Shown piece by piece: positions 43,836 to 54,173 of a stretch of 64,000 nt of DNA (position 1 is its first letter; every line of letters starts with the position of its first letter). Source of the stretch: Bacteroidota bacterium. GTDB lineage: Bacteria > Bacteroidota > Bacteroidia > Chitinophagales > Chitinophagaceae. Made by a program: the position numbers and the translations under genes. The stretch is taken from positions 1 through 64,000 of the forward strand of contig JAEZLJ010000052.1 of assembly GCA_023415275.1 (NCBI GenBank), written 5' to 3'. A model generated the notes under the pieces. That model saw only the letters and a list, made by a program, of their open reading frames with translations, was not told where the DNA came from and searched no databases.

Positions 43836-44262
43836 AGAATGTCGAATGTCGAAGAAGGAAAGATGAATGTCGAATTAGAAGTGGAACCACAGAGGCAGAG
43901 AGGCACAGAGGTTCACGAAGAGACTAAGAAAGAAGGGAGGAGAATGTCGAATATCGAACAAGGAATTTCGAATATCGAAGGATGTAGGTGGTAGATTCAT
44001 TTTTTATTGGGGGGCATATCGTAAGGGTAAGAGAGAAAATTTTCAATTATCAATTTTCAACGATCAATGCTCAAGGAAGGAGGAAGGGAGAAGAATGTCG
44101 AATGTCGAACAATCCTCCTTCGCTAAAGCTACGGCGGCCAAGAGGAATTTCGAATATCGAAGTATTTAGGACAGAGAAGCTATTTGATAGCGGTTTTATT
44201 GTAGGTCGATGGGGAAATAATGTTCAATTTTCAACGCTCAATTTTCAATGCTCAAGGGAGAG
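43836..44262. repeat. Three adjacent copies of the TCGAATATCGAAC element, one interrupted
   Basis: Copies begin at about 43836 (short), 43942 and 44094. The third has a 31-base insertion at 44113-44143 (starting TCCTCCTTCGCTAAAGCTAC) that splits the otherwise conserved CGAACAAGGAATTTCG. Tails match AATTTTCAATGCTCAAG. The adjoining bases are low-complexity and hold no gene. The whole 43795-44590 gap is 796 bases. Confidence 0.78.
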
Positions 44263-44274
44263 ACAGTCAATAAA

Positions 44275-44298
44275 AAAAGGGAACTTTTCAGTTCCCCC
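44275..44298. terminator. Hairpin, probable terminator
   Basis: AAGGGAAC, loop TTTTCA, GTTCCCCCT with an A-run before it, about 300 bases upstream of the PKD-protein start. It could stop transcripts entering from the repeat region. Stem length 8. Confidence 0.5.
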
Positions 44299-44590
44299 TC
44301 ATGGTTTAGCCACCATATCAAGTCGTTCAATATTTTGTTGGGTTATAAGCAACAGCAAGCTAAGTTCCTATGAGGCGAATTACAAGAATAATGAGCCAAA
44401 GTTTACCACAGTTTATGCACAATCTTTAAAAGGGTTCTTAATAAGTTGGTAGGAGATGAAACTATTAAGCCGGTAAAAAAGGGCAAACAAGGGCTAACGG
44501 GTGCAAATATGGGGTTCGTATATTATCTTGTTCCCGTATTATTCCATACCCGGTACCCTATAGAAGAACGCTATAACCAAACTGCTTATA

Positions 44591-47500
44591 ATGCCTCACG
44601 TATCCGTGCAAAAGATTCTGATCCTTTTGCTGCTTGCAATCATAGGCAGCATGAAAGGAAATGCTCAATTAAGTGCAGATTTCGCCATCAGTAAAACGGC
44701 GGGTTGTGCGCCATTAACTGTCAGTTTCACTAATAAAACTACAGGTGCCGGTGCATCAGCCAGCTTCCAATGGGACCTTGGCAATGGCAATAGCTCCACC
44801 GAAAAGGATCCGGCAGCCATCTATACAGAAGAGAAAAGCTATACTGTTACATTAAAAGTGACTGAAGGGGATAAAACCTCAGTTAAAACCCAGACTGTAA
44901 CTGTGTATAAAAGGCCGGTGATCAATTTCTCAACAGATGTGGCCAAGGGTTGTGCGCCCTTATCAGTCAAATTCTCTGCATCGGTGCAACCAGGGGATGG
45001 CATTGTTCAGAGCTATTTTTGGGATTATGGCGATGGTTATACTGAGCGAAGCACCAATCCTTCTGCCCAACATAGCTTTAGTTTTGCCCAACAGGCTTCT
45101 GTTAGCCTGACTGTCATTAATAGCGTGGGTTGCCAGACCACGCTGGTGAAAGATAGCCTGGTAGAAGTATTGCCCGTGCTGGAGGCCAGCTTTTCGGCCA
45201 ATCAAACCTTTTTATGCCGTATCACTGATGCAGTAAGCTTTACCAACAATAGTAAAGGCCCGGGCACCTTAAGCTATGCCTGGACGTTTGGTGATGGCAG
45301 CACCTCCACGGCCAAAGAACCGTCCCATATCTTCAATACAAAGGGCACCTATGATGTATCACTGCAGGTGAAAAGTTCTGAAGGTTGTACCAATACCAAA
45401 ACGATGACCGGCTACCTGAATGTGGCCAACTACCAGTCAGAGATCATTGCGCCTGACCTGTTCTGCACGGGGAAGGAATTGAAATTCATGAACCGTAGCA
45501 CGCCTGAACCTTCCATGACGCAATGGAACATTCCTGAATACAGTGATGGGTGGAGCTACCAGGGACCTCAATCTGTGTTCTACTACATAAATAATCCTGG
45601 CAATTATAAGCTTAGGATGATCAATACATTTGGAGGCTGCAAAGACACGGTGTACAAGGATTTTACAGTGAAGAAAACCCCACAGCTCAATGGCTGGATA
45701 GCAGAAAGAGCTTCACCCTGCGCTACCCCTGTAGATGTGCAATTCAAAGACACTACCCGCGATGCAGTGAAGTGGAGCTGGAACTTCTTCTGTAACTATA
45801 ATTGCCCCACACCTGATGCGACTATCAAAGAACCTATTAAAAAATTTGATTTCGCAAGCACCTATAATGTCATGTTAACTGTGACCAATGCTGAGGGATG
45901 TTCCAATACCTGGTATCAATACCTGGACCTGAGACAACCCAACATCATGATAGACCTGCTCTATTCAACAGGGTTGAATAACTACCGTTATGGTTGCCTG
46001 GGACTAACATTGGGATTCAAAGCCAACCGTCCTGATCTCATCGCATCCTATAAATGGGTGTTCAGTGATGATAATAGCAGCTCTACAGATGCCGAGGTAA
46101 GACATGTTTTCAATAAGGCAGGCATTCACCGGGTAACATTGAATTATGTATTGAACAATGGATGCACCGGCACTGTAACCTATGATGATATCAGGGTAAG
46201 AGCCAAGCCTAAGTTTGACTTTACCTCTGTTTCAGGCACGGAGATCTGCGGCAACACTCCTGTGCAGTTTTCTGCCACCGGCGCTGAATACCAGGACTGG
46301 TATTGGGATTTTGGTGATGGCAGACAGGAATATCATTATGGGTGGAACAGCAACGGTACTACGCATAAATATGAGCAGGAAGGAACCTATACCATCACCC
46401 TAAGCGGGCAGATAGAAAATTGCTTTGATACCATTCAAAAGGTAGCTTATATACATGTGAGCCCACCCTTTCCAAAAATCAGCGGATATACAAACACCTG
46501 CGAAGGAACGAGGGGGTTGGTGGTTTTTAGTGAAACCTCAAAACAAACTAGTAGCTGGAGCTGGGACTTTGGGGATGGCAATACAGCTAGTTATTCAAGC
46601 TATAAGGACACTATTCAACATACCTATACTAAAACAGGGACCTATAAAGCGGTACTTACTACAGTGAATGGTGGCTGCAGTGTAAAAGATTCCATGATGG
46701 TACAGGTACTACTTAAACAATCACCACAGATCAGCGCTGCCAACACCAATGTGTGCAGCTATGATGGAATGACCATTACCCTTGATAACCTGGAGCGCAA
46801 CTGGGCGGCTAATTATGATTGGGCACAGTATAGTATTTACAAGTATGAATATGGTGGGGAACGGTTAGCGGAGGTTTGGGCTTATGGATTGGATAATTAC
46901 AATCCAGGCCCTACCATGCACCTGAAAGTGATGCAAATGGAGAGAGGTCCCAACCAGTTCCGGGCTATTTTGCGTTCTGATCACTTTTATTGTTATGATA
47001 CTACCAACTATATGCCCATCAAAGTACGGGGACCTATCGCCAACTATAGTTTAAAGCCTGCTTACTGTGATGCCACTATGCTGTTCACAGACAGCTCTAA
47101 AGGATCTAACAATGTGCCCATCACTTCCTGGAACTGGAGCTTTGGTGATGGACAGTCCATTAACAAGACAACTTCCGCCCCTTTCACTCATACCTATGCC
47201 CAACCTTATTCCTATGATGTGTACCTTACAGTGAAAGATGCTGATGGCTGCACTGACCAGAAATGGACACCTTATGTAAGAGTGGGCGGTGTGCAGGCAG
47301 CATTCAACGTTTCTTCCAATACGATCTCGCCTTATTCAACAGTCAATTTTTATAACAACAGTTTTGACAATTATACGGGCACTACCACCTATGAATGGCA
47401 GTTTGGTGATGGCAGCATCGCTACTGATTTTAATACCCAGCACACTTACACGCAGCCAGGTACCTATACGGTATTGCTATTGGCAAAAAATGCCAGTTAT

Positions 47501-49549
47501 GGCTGTACGGATACGGCGAAGCAAACGATTGTGGTCAAATACATCAATTCTGCTTTTAGCACAGGCGTTTCTTACCTGAATAACAGTACCTGTCCGCCAG
47601 TGCTGGTCAACTTTACCAATACCTCCAGCAATGCCAGCAAGGTGACCTGGGATTTTGGTGATGGCAGCAGGTCGGAAAATGTTTTCAATCCGACACATCT
47701 ATACACCGCCGCGGGCACCTATAAAGTATCGCTCACCGTGTACAGTGATAATGGCACTGCCTATACCACACTGGATTCCGTGGTGATCAAGTCTGCTTCC
47801 CCTTCGCTGTTTGCCGACAGGTTCATGAGTTGCACGGCACAGTCCATCCGCTTCAACGCACCTGGCGAAAAGGGCAGGCAATACACCTGGGATTTTGGTG
47901 ATGGAGTGATCAAGACCAGTTCTGACTCTACCATGATACATCCTTTTTCAGTGGCTGGTGTATATGCGCCCTCGGTCCTGGTAACTGATGCACAGGGATG
48001 TAATATTCCCGCTGTCCTGGGTAATAAGATCGTGATCGACAGCCTTCAGATCAATATAGGGATCATTCCTTCTGCATGTACTGTTTCGAACATCAGTTTT
48101 CAACCCCAGGTGACCAGCATAGCTGCTGACAGGGCACAACAACCCCTGTCCTATCATTGGGATTTTGGGACCGGCAATATTGCGGATAGCTCCAATGTCA
48201 AACAGCCCAACTTCACCTATACACAACCGGGCAATTATACCGTGCGCTTCCGTGTGGCCTCTCCTTCCGGATGCCTGAAGGAAACTACCAAGACCGTACT
48301 GGTGGATGAAAAGATCAAGGGTATCATCAGCGGACCAGATGCTATTTGTGAAGGTGGTACTGCCAGTTTCCTGGGTTCAGCAGCCACTGCTCCGCAAAGC
48401 TGGTCATGGAACTTAGGACAGGGCATCACAGTCAGCCAACAAAATCCTGCACCATTAGCCTATACTGTTCCTGGAAATTATACAGTGTCACTGCTGTTGA
48501 AAAATGGTACCTGCATTGATACCACGCTGCACCAGCTTACTGTTCATCCCAAACCGGTGATCAGCCTGGGACAAAGAGATGCCGTGCTTTGCAGTGGCAG
48601 CTCTATGCAATTGCAGGCAAGTGGTGGTTCTGTCTACAACTGGCAACCAGCGGCGGGTTTGAATAATAACACGATTGCTGACCCGGTAGCGTCACCCGCT
48701 GCGAATACCACCTATGTCCTGGAGGCAAGATCAGGTTTTGGATGCATTACCAGGGATTCTATCAAAATAACGATAGCTCCGCCTATGAAGCTTTCGATTA
48801 ATCCTGGTGTGGAGATCTGCAGCGGTAAGAGTGTACAATTAAAGGCTGAAGGTGCTGCCTCCTATCAATGGATTGGTAACACGGCAGGTTTGAACAATAC
48901 AACAATGGCCAACCCGGTTGCCCAACCCAATTCAACTACTACCTACTCTGTGGAAGGCCGTGATAGCTACCAATGCTTTAAAGATACAGTCAGTGTGACG
49001 GTAACAGTTAACCCATTGCCATCTGTAAACGCAGGCGCAGATGTAGTAGTGACAGGCGGCACTCCTTATGCTTTAGAACCCGTTTATAGCAATGATGTAG
49101 TAAGTTATAGCTGGTTGCCTGCCAATGACCTGAGCTGCAGTAATTGCCCCTCGCCTATGACCACTCCTACTGCCGACAGGGATTATATCATTACTGTAAA
49201 AAATGCTTACCAATGTGCTGCTGCAGATACTGTAAAGGTGGTGACAGAGTGTGGGGAGAGCCATATCTATATTCCCAATGCCTTTACACCTAATGGCGAT
49301 GCATTGAACAATACATTTACCATCAGGGGCAGCGGCGTGAAACTGGTGTCCTCTTTTACCATCTTCAACCGCTGGGGAGAACTGGTATTTGAGAAAAAGA
49401 ACTTTCTTCCGGGAGATGCCGGTTCAGCCTGGAATGGAAAACTCAGGGGCATGAATGTGCCGGCAGGCAGCTATGTGTACCTGGCATCTTTTCAATGTGC
49501 CTCAGGGCAGGTATTCTCTAAGAAAGGAACTGTGACTGTGATCTATTAA
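44591..49549 (+). CDS. Giant PKD-domain protein with T9SS type-B sorting domain
   Basis: 1652 residues. Signal peptide to about 25 (K-G-N-A-Q). About twelve or more PKD-like domains follow, marked by W-D-x-G-D-G variants (W-D-L-G-N-G, W-D-Y-G-D-G, W-T-F-G-D-G, W-S-F-G-D-G, W-Q-F-G-D-G, several W-D-F-G-D-G) and strands ending T-V-T-L-x-V. Near residues 1300-1480 are two S-x-Q-L-x-A-x-G-x-x-x-Y-x-W repeats. The C-terminal ~95 residues begin I-P-N-A-F-T-P-N-G-D and contain I-F-N-R-W-G-E-L-V-F-E, the gliding-motility (CHU_C/type-B) signal for T9SS export and surface attachment. Probably an adhesin; no enzyme domain seen. Confidence 0.93.
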   Translation: MPHVSVQKILILLLLAIIGSMKGNAQLSADFAISKTAGCAPLTVSFTNKTTGAGASASFQWDLGNGNSSTEKDPAAIYTEEKSYTVTLKVTEGDKTSVKTQTVTVYKRPVINFSTDVAKGCAPLSVKFSASVQPGDGIVQSYFWDYGDGYTERSTNPSAQHSFSFAQQASVSLTVINSVGCQTTLVKDSLVEVLPVLEASFSANQTFLCRITDAVSFTNNSKGPGTLSYAWTFGDGSTSTAKEPSHIFNTKGTYDVSLQVKSSEGCTNTKTMTGYLNVANYQSEIIAPDLFCTGKELKFMNRSTPEPSMTQWNIPEYSDGWSYQGPQSVFYYINNPGNYKLRMINTFGGCKDTVYKDFTVKKTPQLNGWIAERASPCATPVDVQFKDTTRDAVKWSWNFFCNYNCPTPDATIKEPIKKFDFASTYNVMLTVTNAEGCSNTWYQYLDLRQPNIMIDLLYSTGLNNYRYGCLGLTLGFKANRPDLIASYKWVFSDDNSSSTDAEVRHVFNKAGIHRVTLNYVLNNGCTGTVTYDDIRVRAKPKFDFTSVSGTEICGNTPVQFSATGAEYQDWYWDFGDGRQEYHYGWNSNGTTHKYEQEGTYTITLSGQIENCFDTIQKVAYIHVSPPFPKISGYTNTCEGTRGLVVFSETSKQTSSWSWDFGDGNTASYSSYKDTIQHTYTKTGTYKAVLTTVNGGCSVKDSMMVQVLLKQSPQISAANTNVCSYDGMTITLDNLERNWAANYDWAQYSIYKYEYGGERLAEVWAYGLDNYNPGPTMHLKVMQMERGPNQFRAILRSDHFYCYDTTNYMPIKVRGPIANYSLKPAYCDATMLFTDSSKGSNNVPITSWNWSFGDGQSINKTTSAPFTHTYAQPYSYDVYLTVKDADGCTDQKWTPYVRVGGVQAAFNVSSNTISPYSTVNFYNNSFDNYTGTTTYEWQFGDGSIATDFNTQHTYTQPGTYTVLLLAKNASYGCTDTAKQTIVVKYINSAFSTGVSYLNNSTCPPVLVNFTNTSSNASKVTWDFGDGSRSENVFNPTHLYTAAGTYKVSLTVYSDNGTAYTTLDSVVIKSASPSLFADRFMSCTAQSIRFNAPGEKGRQYTWDFGDGVIKTSSDSTMIHPFSVAGVYAPSVLVTDAQGCNIPAVLGNKIVIDSLQINIGIIPSACTVSNISFQPQVTSIAADRAQQPLSYHWDFGTGNIADSSNVKQPNFTYTQPGNYTVRFRVASPSGCLKETTKTVLVDEKIKGIISGPDAICEGGTASFLGSAATAPQSWSWNLGQGITVSQQNPAPLAYTVPGNYTVSLLLKNGTCIDTTLHQLTVHPKPVISLGQRDAVLCSGSSMQLQASGGSVYNWQPAAGLNNNTIADPVASPAANTTYVLEARSGFGCITRDSIKITIAPPMKLSINPGVEICSGKSVQLKAEGAASYQWIGNTAGLNNTTMANPVAQPNSTTTYSVEGRDSYQCFKDTVSVTVTVNPLPSVNAGADVVVTGGTPYALEPVYSNDVVSYSWLPANDLSCSNCPSPMTTPTADRDYIITVKNAYQCAAADTVKVVTECGESHIYIPNAFTPNGDALNNTFTIRGSGVKLVSSFTIFNRWGELVFEKKNFLPGDAGSAWNGKLRGMNVPAGSYVYLASFQCASGQVFSKKGTVTVIY

Positions 49550-49565
49550 AATGATTCTGTAAATG

Positions 49566-49611
49566 AAGAACCCGTGATCTCCATTTCAATCCGGAGGTCA
49601 CGGGTTCTTTA
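49566..49611. terminator. Bidirectional terminator between PKD protein and barrel gene
   Basis: GAAGAACCCGTGATCTCC, a ten-base loop, then GGAGGTCACGGGTTCTTTA form an 18-position stem with one or two mismatches, 17 bases past the PKD gene stop and 18 bases before the convergent gene's stop. Confidence 0.85.
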
Positions 49612-49628
49612 TTTAATTGTGAACGTAC

Positions 49629-50429
49629 TTAGAAAGAAAATCCTACCAGTATCCTTGCCTCGCTTTTTTCATGTTCATCTAATACCCTGTTCTTGGGAGA
49701 AACATGTGTTTTATGCAGGTTCCTGAGTTGTGGTAAATAGTTAGCAATAAAGAACCAGCGGTCACCCCGGTAATTTAATGTGGGACCTGCATATAGTACA
49801 GAGTTATTCCAATGGCCTTTGGAGAGATCATTATGATTCACCACTTCTATACCCAGTCCCAAATTGAGAGACAGATTATACATATAGGCAAGGTCAAACT
49901 CCAATGGTGTTTCTTCGAGCTCCATTTCATTTTCTCCATTTTCTCTTTCCGCCTCTGCTTCCAGCTCATAAATGGCATTGAAGGCCAGGAGGTTTTTTCC
50001 AAATGACCGGTCAAGGATCAATTTGGTTTCCAGCTCCAGTTCATCTCCCTTCACACCCAGCTCCCCATAAAGGGCTACGCCCAGCTTACTGGCTGCATTG
50101 GTTACCCTCCATTTCCATTCATTACTGAACCCTATCTCGCTGGTATGCGCAATTTGATCAGCACTATCAGTAAAGCTTTTTTGATAGCGGTTGAAATAGA
50201 AGGCTGTTTGCACTTGTTTGCCCAGGCCCACTTCAAACTCCATACGCTGGTCCATGGCATGAAAGTACTGACCTTCATGTCCAAAGCGGGAGGTATGCCA
50301 AAGCTCGATATCGAAATTCCCTTTGGGAAGCACATTGGATGTATAAGTACGGGCGAAATAGCGATCCTGTGCATTGGCAGAGGAAATAATAAGGATTAAT
50401 ACAAATAATAATGTAGTGTTCTTCTTCAT
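49629..50429 (-). CDS. Outer-membrane beta-barrel protein, unknown
   Basis: 266 residues with a signal peptide to about residue 20 (S-S-A-N-A-Q). Repeated amphipathic strands (F-D-I-E-L-W-H-T-S-R, M-E-F-E-V-G-L-G-K-Q-V-Q-T-A-F-Y-F) and the terminal aromatic (I-L-V-G-F-S-F) are typical of an outer-membrane barrel. An acidic loop (E-A-E-A-E-R-E-N-G-E-N-E) is unusual. No known family; convergent with the PKD adhesin gene. Confidence 0.78.
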   Translation of the reverse strand: MKKNTTLLFVLILIISSANAQDRYFARTYTSNVLPKGNFDIELWHTSRFGHEGQYFHAMDQRMEFEVGLGKQVQTAFYFNRYQKSFTDSADQIAHTSEIGFSNEWKWRVTNAASKLGVALYGELGVKGDELELETKLILDRSFGKNLLAFNAIYELEAEAERENGENEMELEETPLEFDLAYMYNLSLNLGLGIEVVNHNDLSKGHWNNSVLYAGPTLNYRGDRWFFIANYLPQLRNLHKTHVSPKNRVLDEHEKSEARILVGFSF

Positions 50430-50611
50430 AGTTGATCTAAAACCTGCAAAACTGTATTAAATCCACTTAGAACATTTTCGATATAGGGAAAACCCTTTTC
50501 GGATTAAAGAAAATTGAGTGAGCGCAATAGAATGCAAGAGATAAGACGTCACAGAGAAGTAATTTACTATAGTATTAAAGCAAAGAATACATGCCAGATC
50601 CACCAATAAAA

Positions 50612-50642
50612 TAAAAAAAGCACCCTTTCGGGTGCTTTTTAA
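50612..50642 (-). terminator. Intrinsic terminator after the TonB-dependent receptor
   Basis: AAAAAAAGCACC, loop CTTTC, GGGTGCTTTTTAA forms a clean stem with flanking A/T tracts, 18 bases downstream of the receptor stop on the minus strand. The other ~180 bases of the gap to 50429 are featureless. Confidence 0.85.
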
Positions 50643-50659
50643 AAGAGGCTATTTAGTTC

Positions 50660-53600
50660 TTAGTTAAATATATAACGTACGCCTAACTGCACCTGGAAAC
50701 GGGAAGCCTGGCTGGTGCTCTTTTGGAAAGAGCTGGTCAGGGGCACCTGGTTAGCAGCATCAAGATAAGGGTAGCTGAAAACAGGCTTGCCAGCATTGGC
50801 ACCTGTGGTCTCCACTTTCTTGAAGTTCAATAAGGCCGTCCTGTTGGCGAAATAGGTAGCGCCCCAGTTCTTGTTCAACAGGTTACCAAAGTTGAAGATG
50901 TCAAGTGAAAAACGAAGCGTGTTGGTCTTGGTGTTCACTTTCAGGTTTACATCCTGTGAGAAGTTCAGGTCAAGACGCTTATAGAATGGTAATAACAAAC
51001 CATTTCTTTCAGCATACTCACCGCGGTGCTGGCTCAGGTAAGGGTCCTGGTTGATATAAGTATTCAACTGTCCCCAAATTACAGCCGCCGTACGTGTATC
51101 TGCTGCGTTCTCAGTAGTCAGTACAATATCGTTCTGATCTTTCGGAATATAAATCAAATCATTACCACTTAAACCATCTCTATTCAGATCGCCACCGTAA
51201 GTATAGCTGGCAGTACCACCATTAGCTCCTTCAAAAGTGAAGCCGATAGAAGTGGCCAGGTGCCTGGCATATTCAAAACGGTAATAAGCTGCAGCGATCA
51301 CGCGGTGAGGCTGGTAGAAGTTGGAGTAAGACAATACATCAGCATTAGGATCTCCGGATACCTGGCGGTCTCTCCACATGGATTGTGCAATAGAACCACC
51401 ATCATTCACTGATTTGCTCTTGCTGTATGTGTAAGCTACCATGGTGTACAGGTTCTTTACATTACGCTGCAATTGCAAAGTGGCGCTGTAAGTATATCCT
51501 TTAGATGTATTTCTCATCAGGATGGCATCTGTAATATCAGGATTTGTCGCAGTGTTTAAAACAGTATTACCTGATTTGATGGTATTATAAATCCTTGTAC
51601 TGTCGTAACGGATCCTGTTGTCAGATCCCACTAAGGCCACACCTGTAGCAGGCAGGTTTACATTTTGTAAATAAACTGCATTCAGGTCTTTAGAATATAA
51701 TCCTTCTAATGTGGCTACGATACCAAATGGAAGTTTCTGATCAATGGCCAGGTTAGTTCTGAACAATTGAGGAAACTTAAAGTTCTGGTCAGTTACAGCC
51801 AGGTTATAGCTCACATTGGCAGCAGCACCTGAAGGACGGTAAGCATCCACATCAGGAGAAAAAGCTACTCCGGAAGTGATCACTTTTGAACCGAAGTCCA
51901 CACCATTGTTGCTGGCCTGGTTGCTGATCCACACAAATGGCGGAGGACCAGAGAAGATACCCAAACCACCACGAACCTGTGTTTGCTTGTTATCCATTAC
52001 ATCCCAGTTGAAACCAACTCTTGGACTCCATAAAATGGAGGTCTTTGGAGCTTCACCGGTATGTATACGAACACCATTACGGAAGGTTAAGGCATCTGCG
52101 TTGGTATTGGCAATAAAGCTTTGCTTGAAAATTGGTACGTCGGCCCTGATGCCTGCAGTAATCACCAGGTTGTTCCTAGCGCTCCATTTGTCCTGGGCGA
52201 AAAAGCCTAATTGGTAAGCTGCTACGTCTGCGTAAGGAAACTCACCATTTTTACGTGCTGAATAACGAACCTCGTAGCGGCTGGCGCTCAAAGATCCTGT
52301 ATTGGCGCTCTTATAGAAGCTATCCAGGTTGGCAAACTGGTAAGCACCATAATAGTTGGGCGCAAAACCGTTGCGGAACTTGTTATAGGTATTTTGTGTA
52401 CCGAAAGTAAAAGTGTGTTTGCCTTTGTACCAGTTCAGGATATCATTGAACTGCCATGTGTCTGTATTCAACACGTTGAAAGCAGTGAAAGGCTCATATC
52501 CGAAAGAAGTAAAGGTGCTTCCGTTTCCGTTAGCAATATCCACTAATGGGAAAATACCACCGGGGCTGCTGCGGAAATCCCTCAGTTGGTTGTAACCCAC
52601 CTGCACTTTATTGGAAACTGAGTTACTGATACGTGTATTCAATTCAGCAATAACAATATTGAAATTGTTATTGATCACGTAAGAAGAAGAAAAGAAAGGC
52701 ATAGCAGTAGTACTTGGCTGCCTGTTACCATTGATAGCGCCGCTGTTACTTGGAGGTACATTGCGGTAAGACTTCAGGTAATAATAGTTTACGTTCAGCG
52801 TATTCTTCTTGTTGATGTTCAGGTCAACCCTTGCAGTGATCTTGTCACTGTGGGTATCGAAGGTGTAATTTTCAAATGGTCCAGTTTCATAACCATACTT
52901 GGTTTTCAGGAATGTGCTCAGTGCTTCCAGGTCCTCGGCTTTTGCCTGGGAAATACCTGATCCACTTGAACCATTACGGCTGGCCACCAGGCTGGTTGCC
53001 GGCTGGCTTACTCTTTCCTGCTCACCGCTTACAAAGAAGAACAATTTGTTTTTAATGATCGGGCCACCGATGCTGGCGCCACGGTTGTTAAAATTGAATT
53101 CTTGTTTGGCAATGGTGGTAGGTCCTACTTTAGTACCGGTCAGGCTAGGGCTTTTCCAGTAGCTGTACACAGAGCCTTTGAATTCATTGGTACCGCTTTT
53201 GGTCACAGAGTTGATACCAGCTCCTGTGAAAGAACCCAGGGTCACATCATAGGGAGCGATATTTACCTGGATCTGCTCTAAGGCATCGATACTGATAGGC
53301 TGTGAGTTAGCCTGGCCACCAAGACCGGCTGCCAATCCAAAAGTGTTATTAAAAGAAGCTCCATTCACCGTCAGGTTGTTGTAGGAGTTGTTACGGCCGG
53401 CAAAAGAGCTGGTACCGTAAGTGGCGTTACTATTGGCTGTAGGGGTTAAACGGGTAAGGTCGTTGATGCTGCGGTTTACTGTAGGTAAACGCTCGATCTG
53501 CTGGCGGTTGATGGATTCAGCAGAACCTGTGCGGCTGCGGCTGAACACCTTACTACCAGTGGTTACAGTAACCTCAGAAAGAGCCCCTTCAGTAGAAGTC

Positions 53601-53926
53601 ATCGCAAAATCAGCCCTGAATGCTGTACCCAGGGTTAAAGTAATGTCTGAACGCTTTTCGGTGCCGTAGCCCACGAAAGAAGCAGTCAGTTCATAAGGTC
53701 CGCCTACACGCAGGTTCGGCAGGTTGTAACGGCCGTCTTTGCGGGTAGAGGTGGAATAATGAGTACCTGTCGGAAGGTGTATAGCTACAATGGTAGCACC
53801 TTCCAGGCCTGTTCCTTTGTCACCGGTCACTACACCCTGGATCTCAGAGGTAGTTTCCTGCGCCATTACATGGCTTACGGATAGGCATAAAAGAAAACTA
53901 AGTAATACGTTCAATCTTCTAAGCAT
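50660..53926 (-). CDS. Oar-like TonB-dependent receptor with carboxypeptidase-regulatory domain
   Basis: 1088 residues. Signal peptide to about 22 (V-M-A-Q-E). Carboxypeptidase-regulatory-like domain at ~28-110 (I-Q-G-V-V-T-G-D-K-G-T-G-L-E-G-A-T-I-V; G-R-Y-N-L-P-N-L-R-V-G-G-P-Y). Plug at ~125-255 (S-I-N-D-L-T-R-L-T-P; F-N-N-T-F-G). A long beta-barrel ends F-Q-V-Q-L-G-V-R-Y-I-F. Unlike SusC it has no SusD partner next to it, and the length and plug match the Oar group linked to adhesion or protease uptake. Energised by TonB at the outer membrane; ligand unknown. Confidence 0.93.
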   Translation of the reverse strand: MLRRLNVLLSFLLCLSVSHVMAQETTSEIQGVVTGDKGTGLEGATIVAIHLPTGTHYSTSTRKDGRYNLPNLRVGGPYELTASFVGYGTEKRSDITLTLGTAFRADFAMTSTEGALSEVTVTTGSKVFSRSRTGSAESINRQQIERLPTVNRSINDLTRLTPTANSNATYGTSSFAGRNNSYNNLTVNGASFNNTFGLAAGLGGQANSQPISIDALEQIQVNIAPYDVTLGSFTGAGINSVTKSGTNEFKGSVYSYWKSPSLTGTKVGPTTIAKQEFNFNNRGASIGGPIIKNKLFFFVSGEQERVSQPATSLVASRNGSSGSGISQAKAEDLEALSTFLKTKYGYETGPFENYTFDTHSDKITARVDLNINKKNTLNVNYYYLKSYRNVPPSNSGAINGNRQPSTTAMPFFSSSYVINNNFNIVIAELNTRISNSVSNKVQVGYNQLRDFRSSPGGIFPLVDIANGNGSTFTSFGYEPFTAFNVLNTDTWQFNDILNWYKGKHTFTFGTQNTYNKFRNGFAPNYYGAYQFANLDSFYKSANTGSLSASRYEVRYSARKNGEFPYADVAAYQLGFFAQDKWSARNNLVITAGIRADVPIFKQSFIANTNADALTFRNGVRIHTGEAPKTSILWSPRVGFNWDVMDNKQTQVRGGLGIFSGPPPFVWISNQASNNGVDFGSKVITSGVAFSPDVDAYRPSGAAANVSYNLAVTDQNFKFPQLFRTNLAIDQKLPFGIVATLEGLYSKDLNAVYLQNVNLPATGVALVGSDNRIRYDSTRIYNTIKSGNTVLNTATNPDITDAILMRNTSKGYTYSATLQLQRNVKNLYTMVAYTYSKSKSVNDGGSIAQSMWRDRQVSGDPNADVLSYSNFYQPHRVIAAAYYRFEYARHLATSIGFTFEGANGGTASYTYGGDLNRDGLSGNDLIYIPKDQNDIVLTTENAADTRTAAVIWGQLNTYINQDPYLSQHRGEYAERNGLLLPFYKRLDLNFSQDVNLKVNTKTNTLRFSLDIFNFGNLLNKNWGATYFANRTALLNFKKVETTGANAGKPVFSYPYLDAANQVPLTSSFQKSTSQASRFQVQLGVRYIFN

Positions 53927-54173
53927 ATAAGTGTTTGAATTTTCGGGCGCAAAGATGAAGGGTTAATGAATACGAAAAGCGTGGTAGTATTAAATAAATA
54001 TTATCAACTGGCCATCTTATTATGCTTTTTTATATTTTGGAGTGCTACCTGATTAGAATTTGCAGCTTTTGATAATATATAGAAGGTTGATTGCATCCTT
54101 TGAAGTGAAAGAATACATCAATGTTGCAATATTTTGTTCATATTAGCAGTTTAAAACCAAAACGACATTCCTT

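Noticed and set aside
43988..44452. 154-codon plus-strand frame upstream of the PKD gene
   Set aside because: Made of translated dispersed repeats and a hairpin; no protein-like features or conserved start.
50660..53926. SusC/SusD glycan-uptake locus
   Set aside because: The receptor has the Oar-like length and plug, and there is no SusD-like lipoprotein or glycoside hydrolase next to it.
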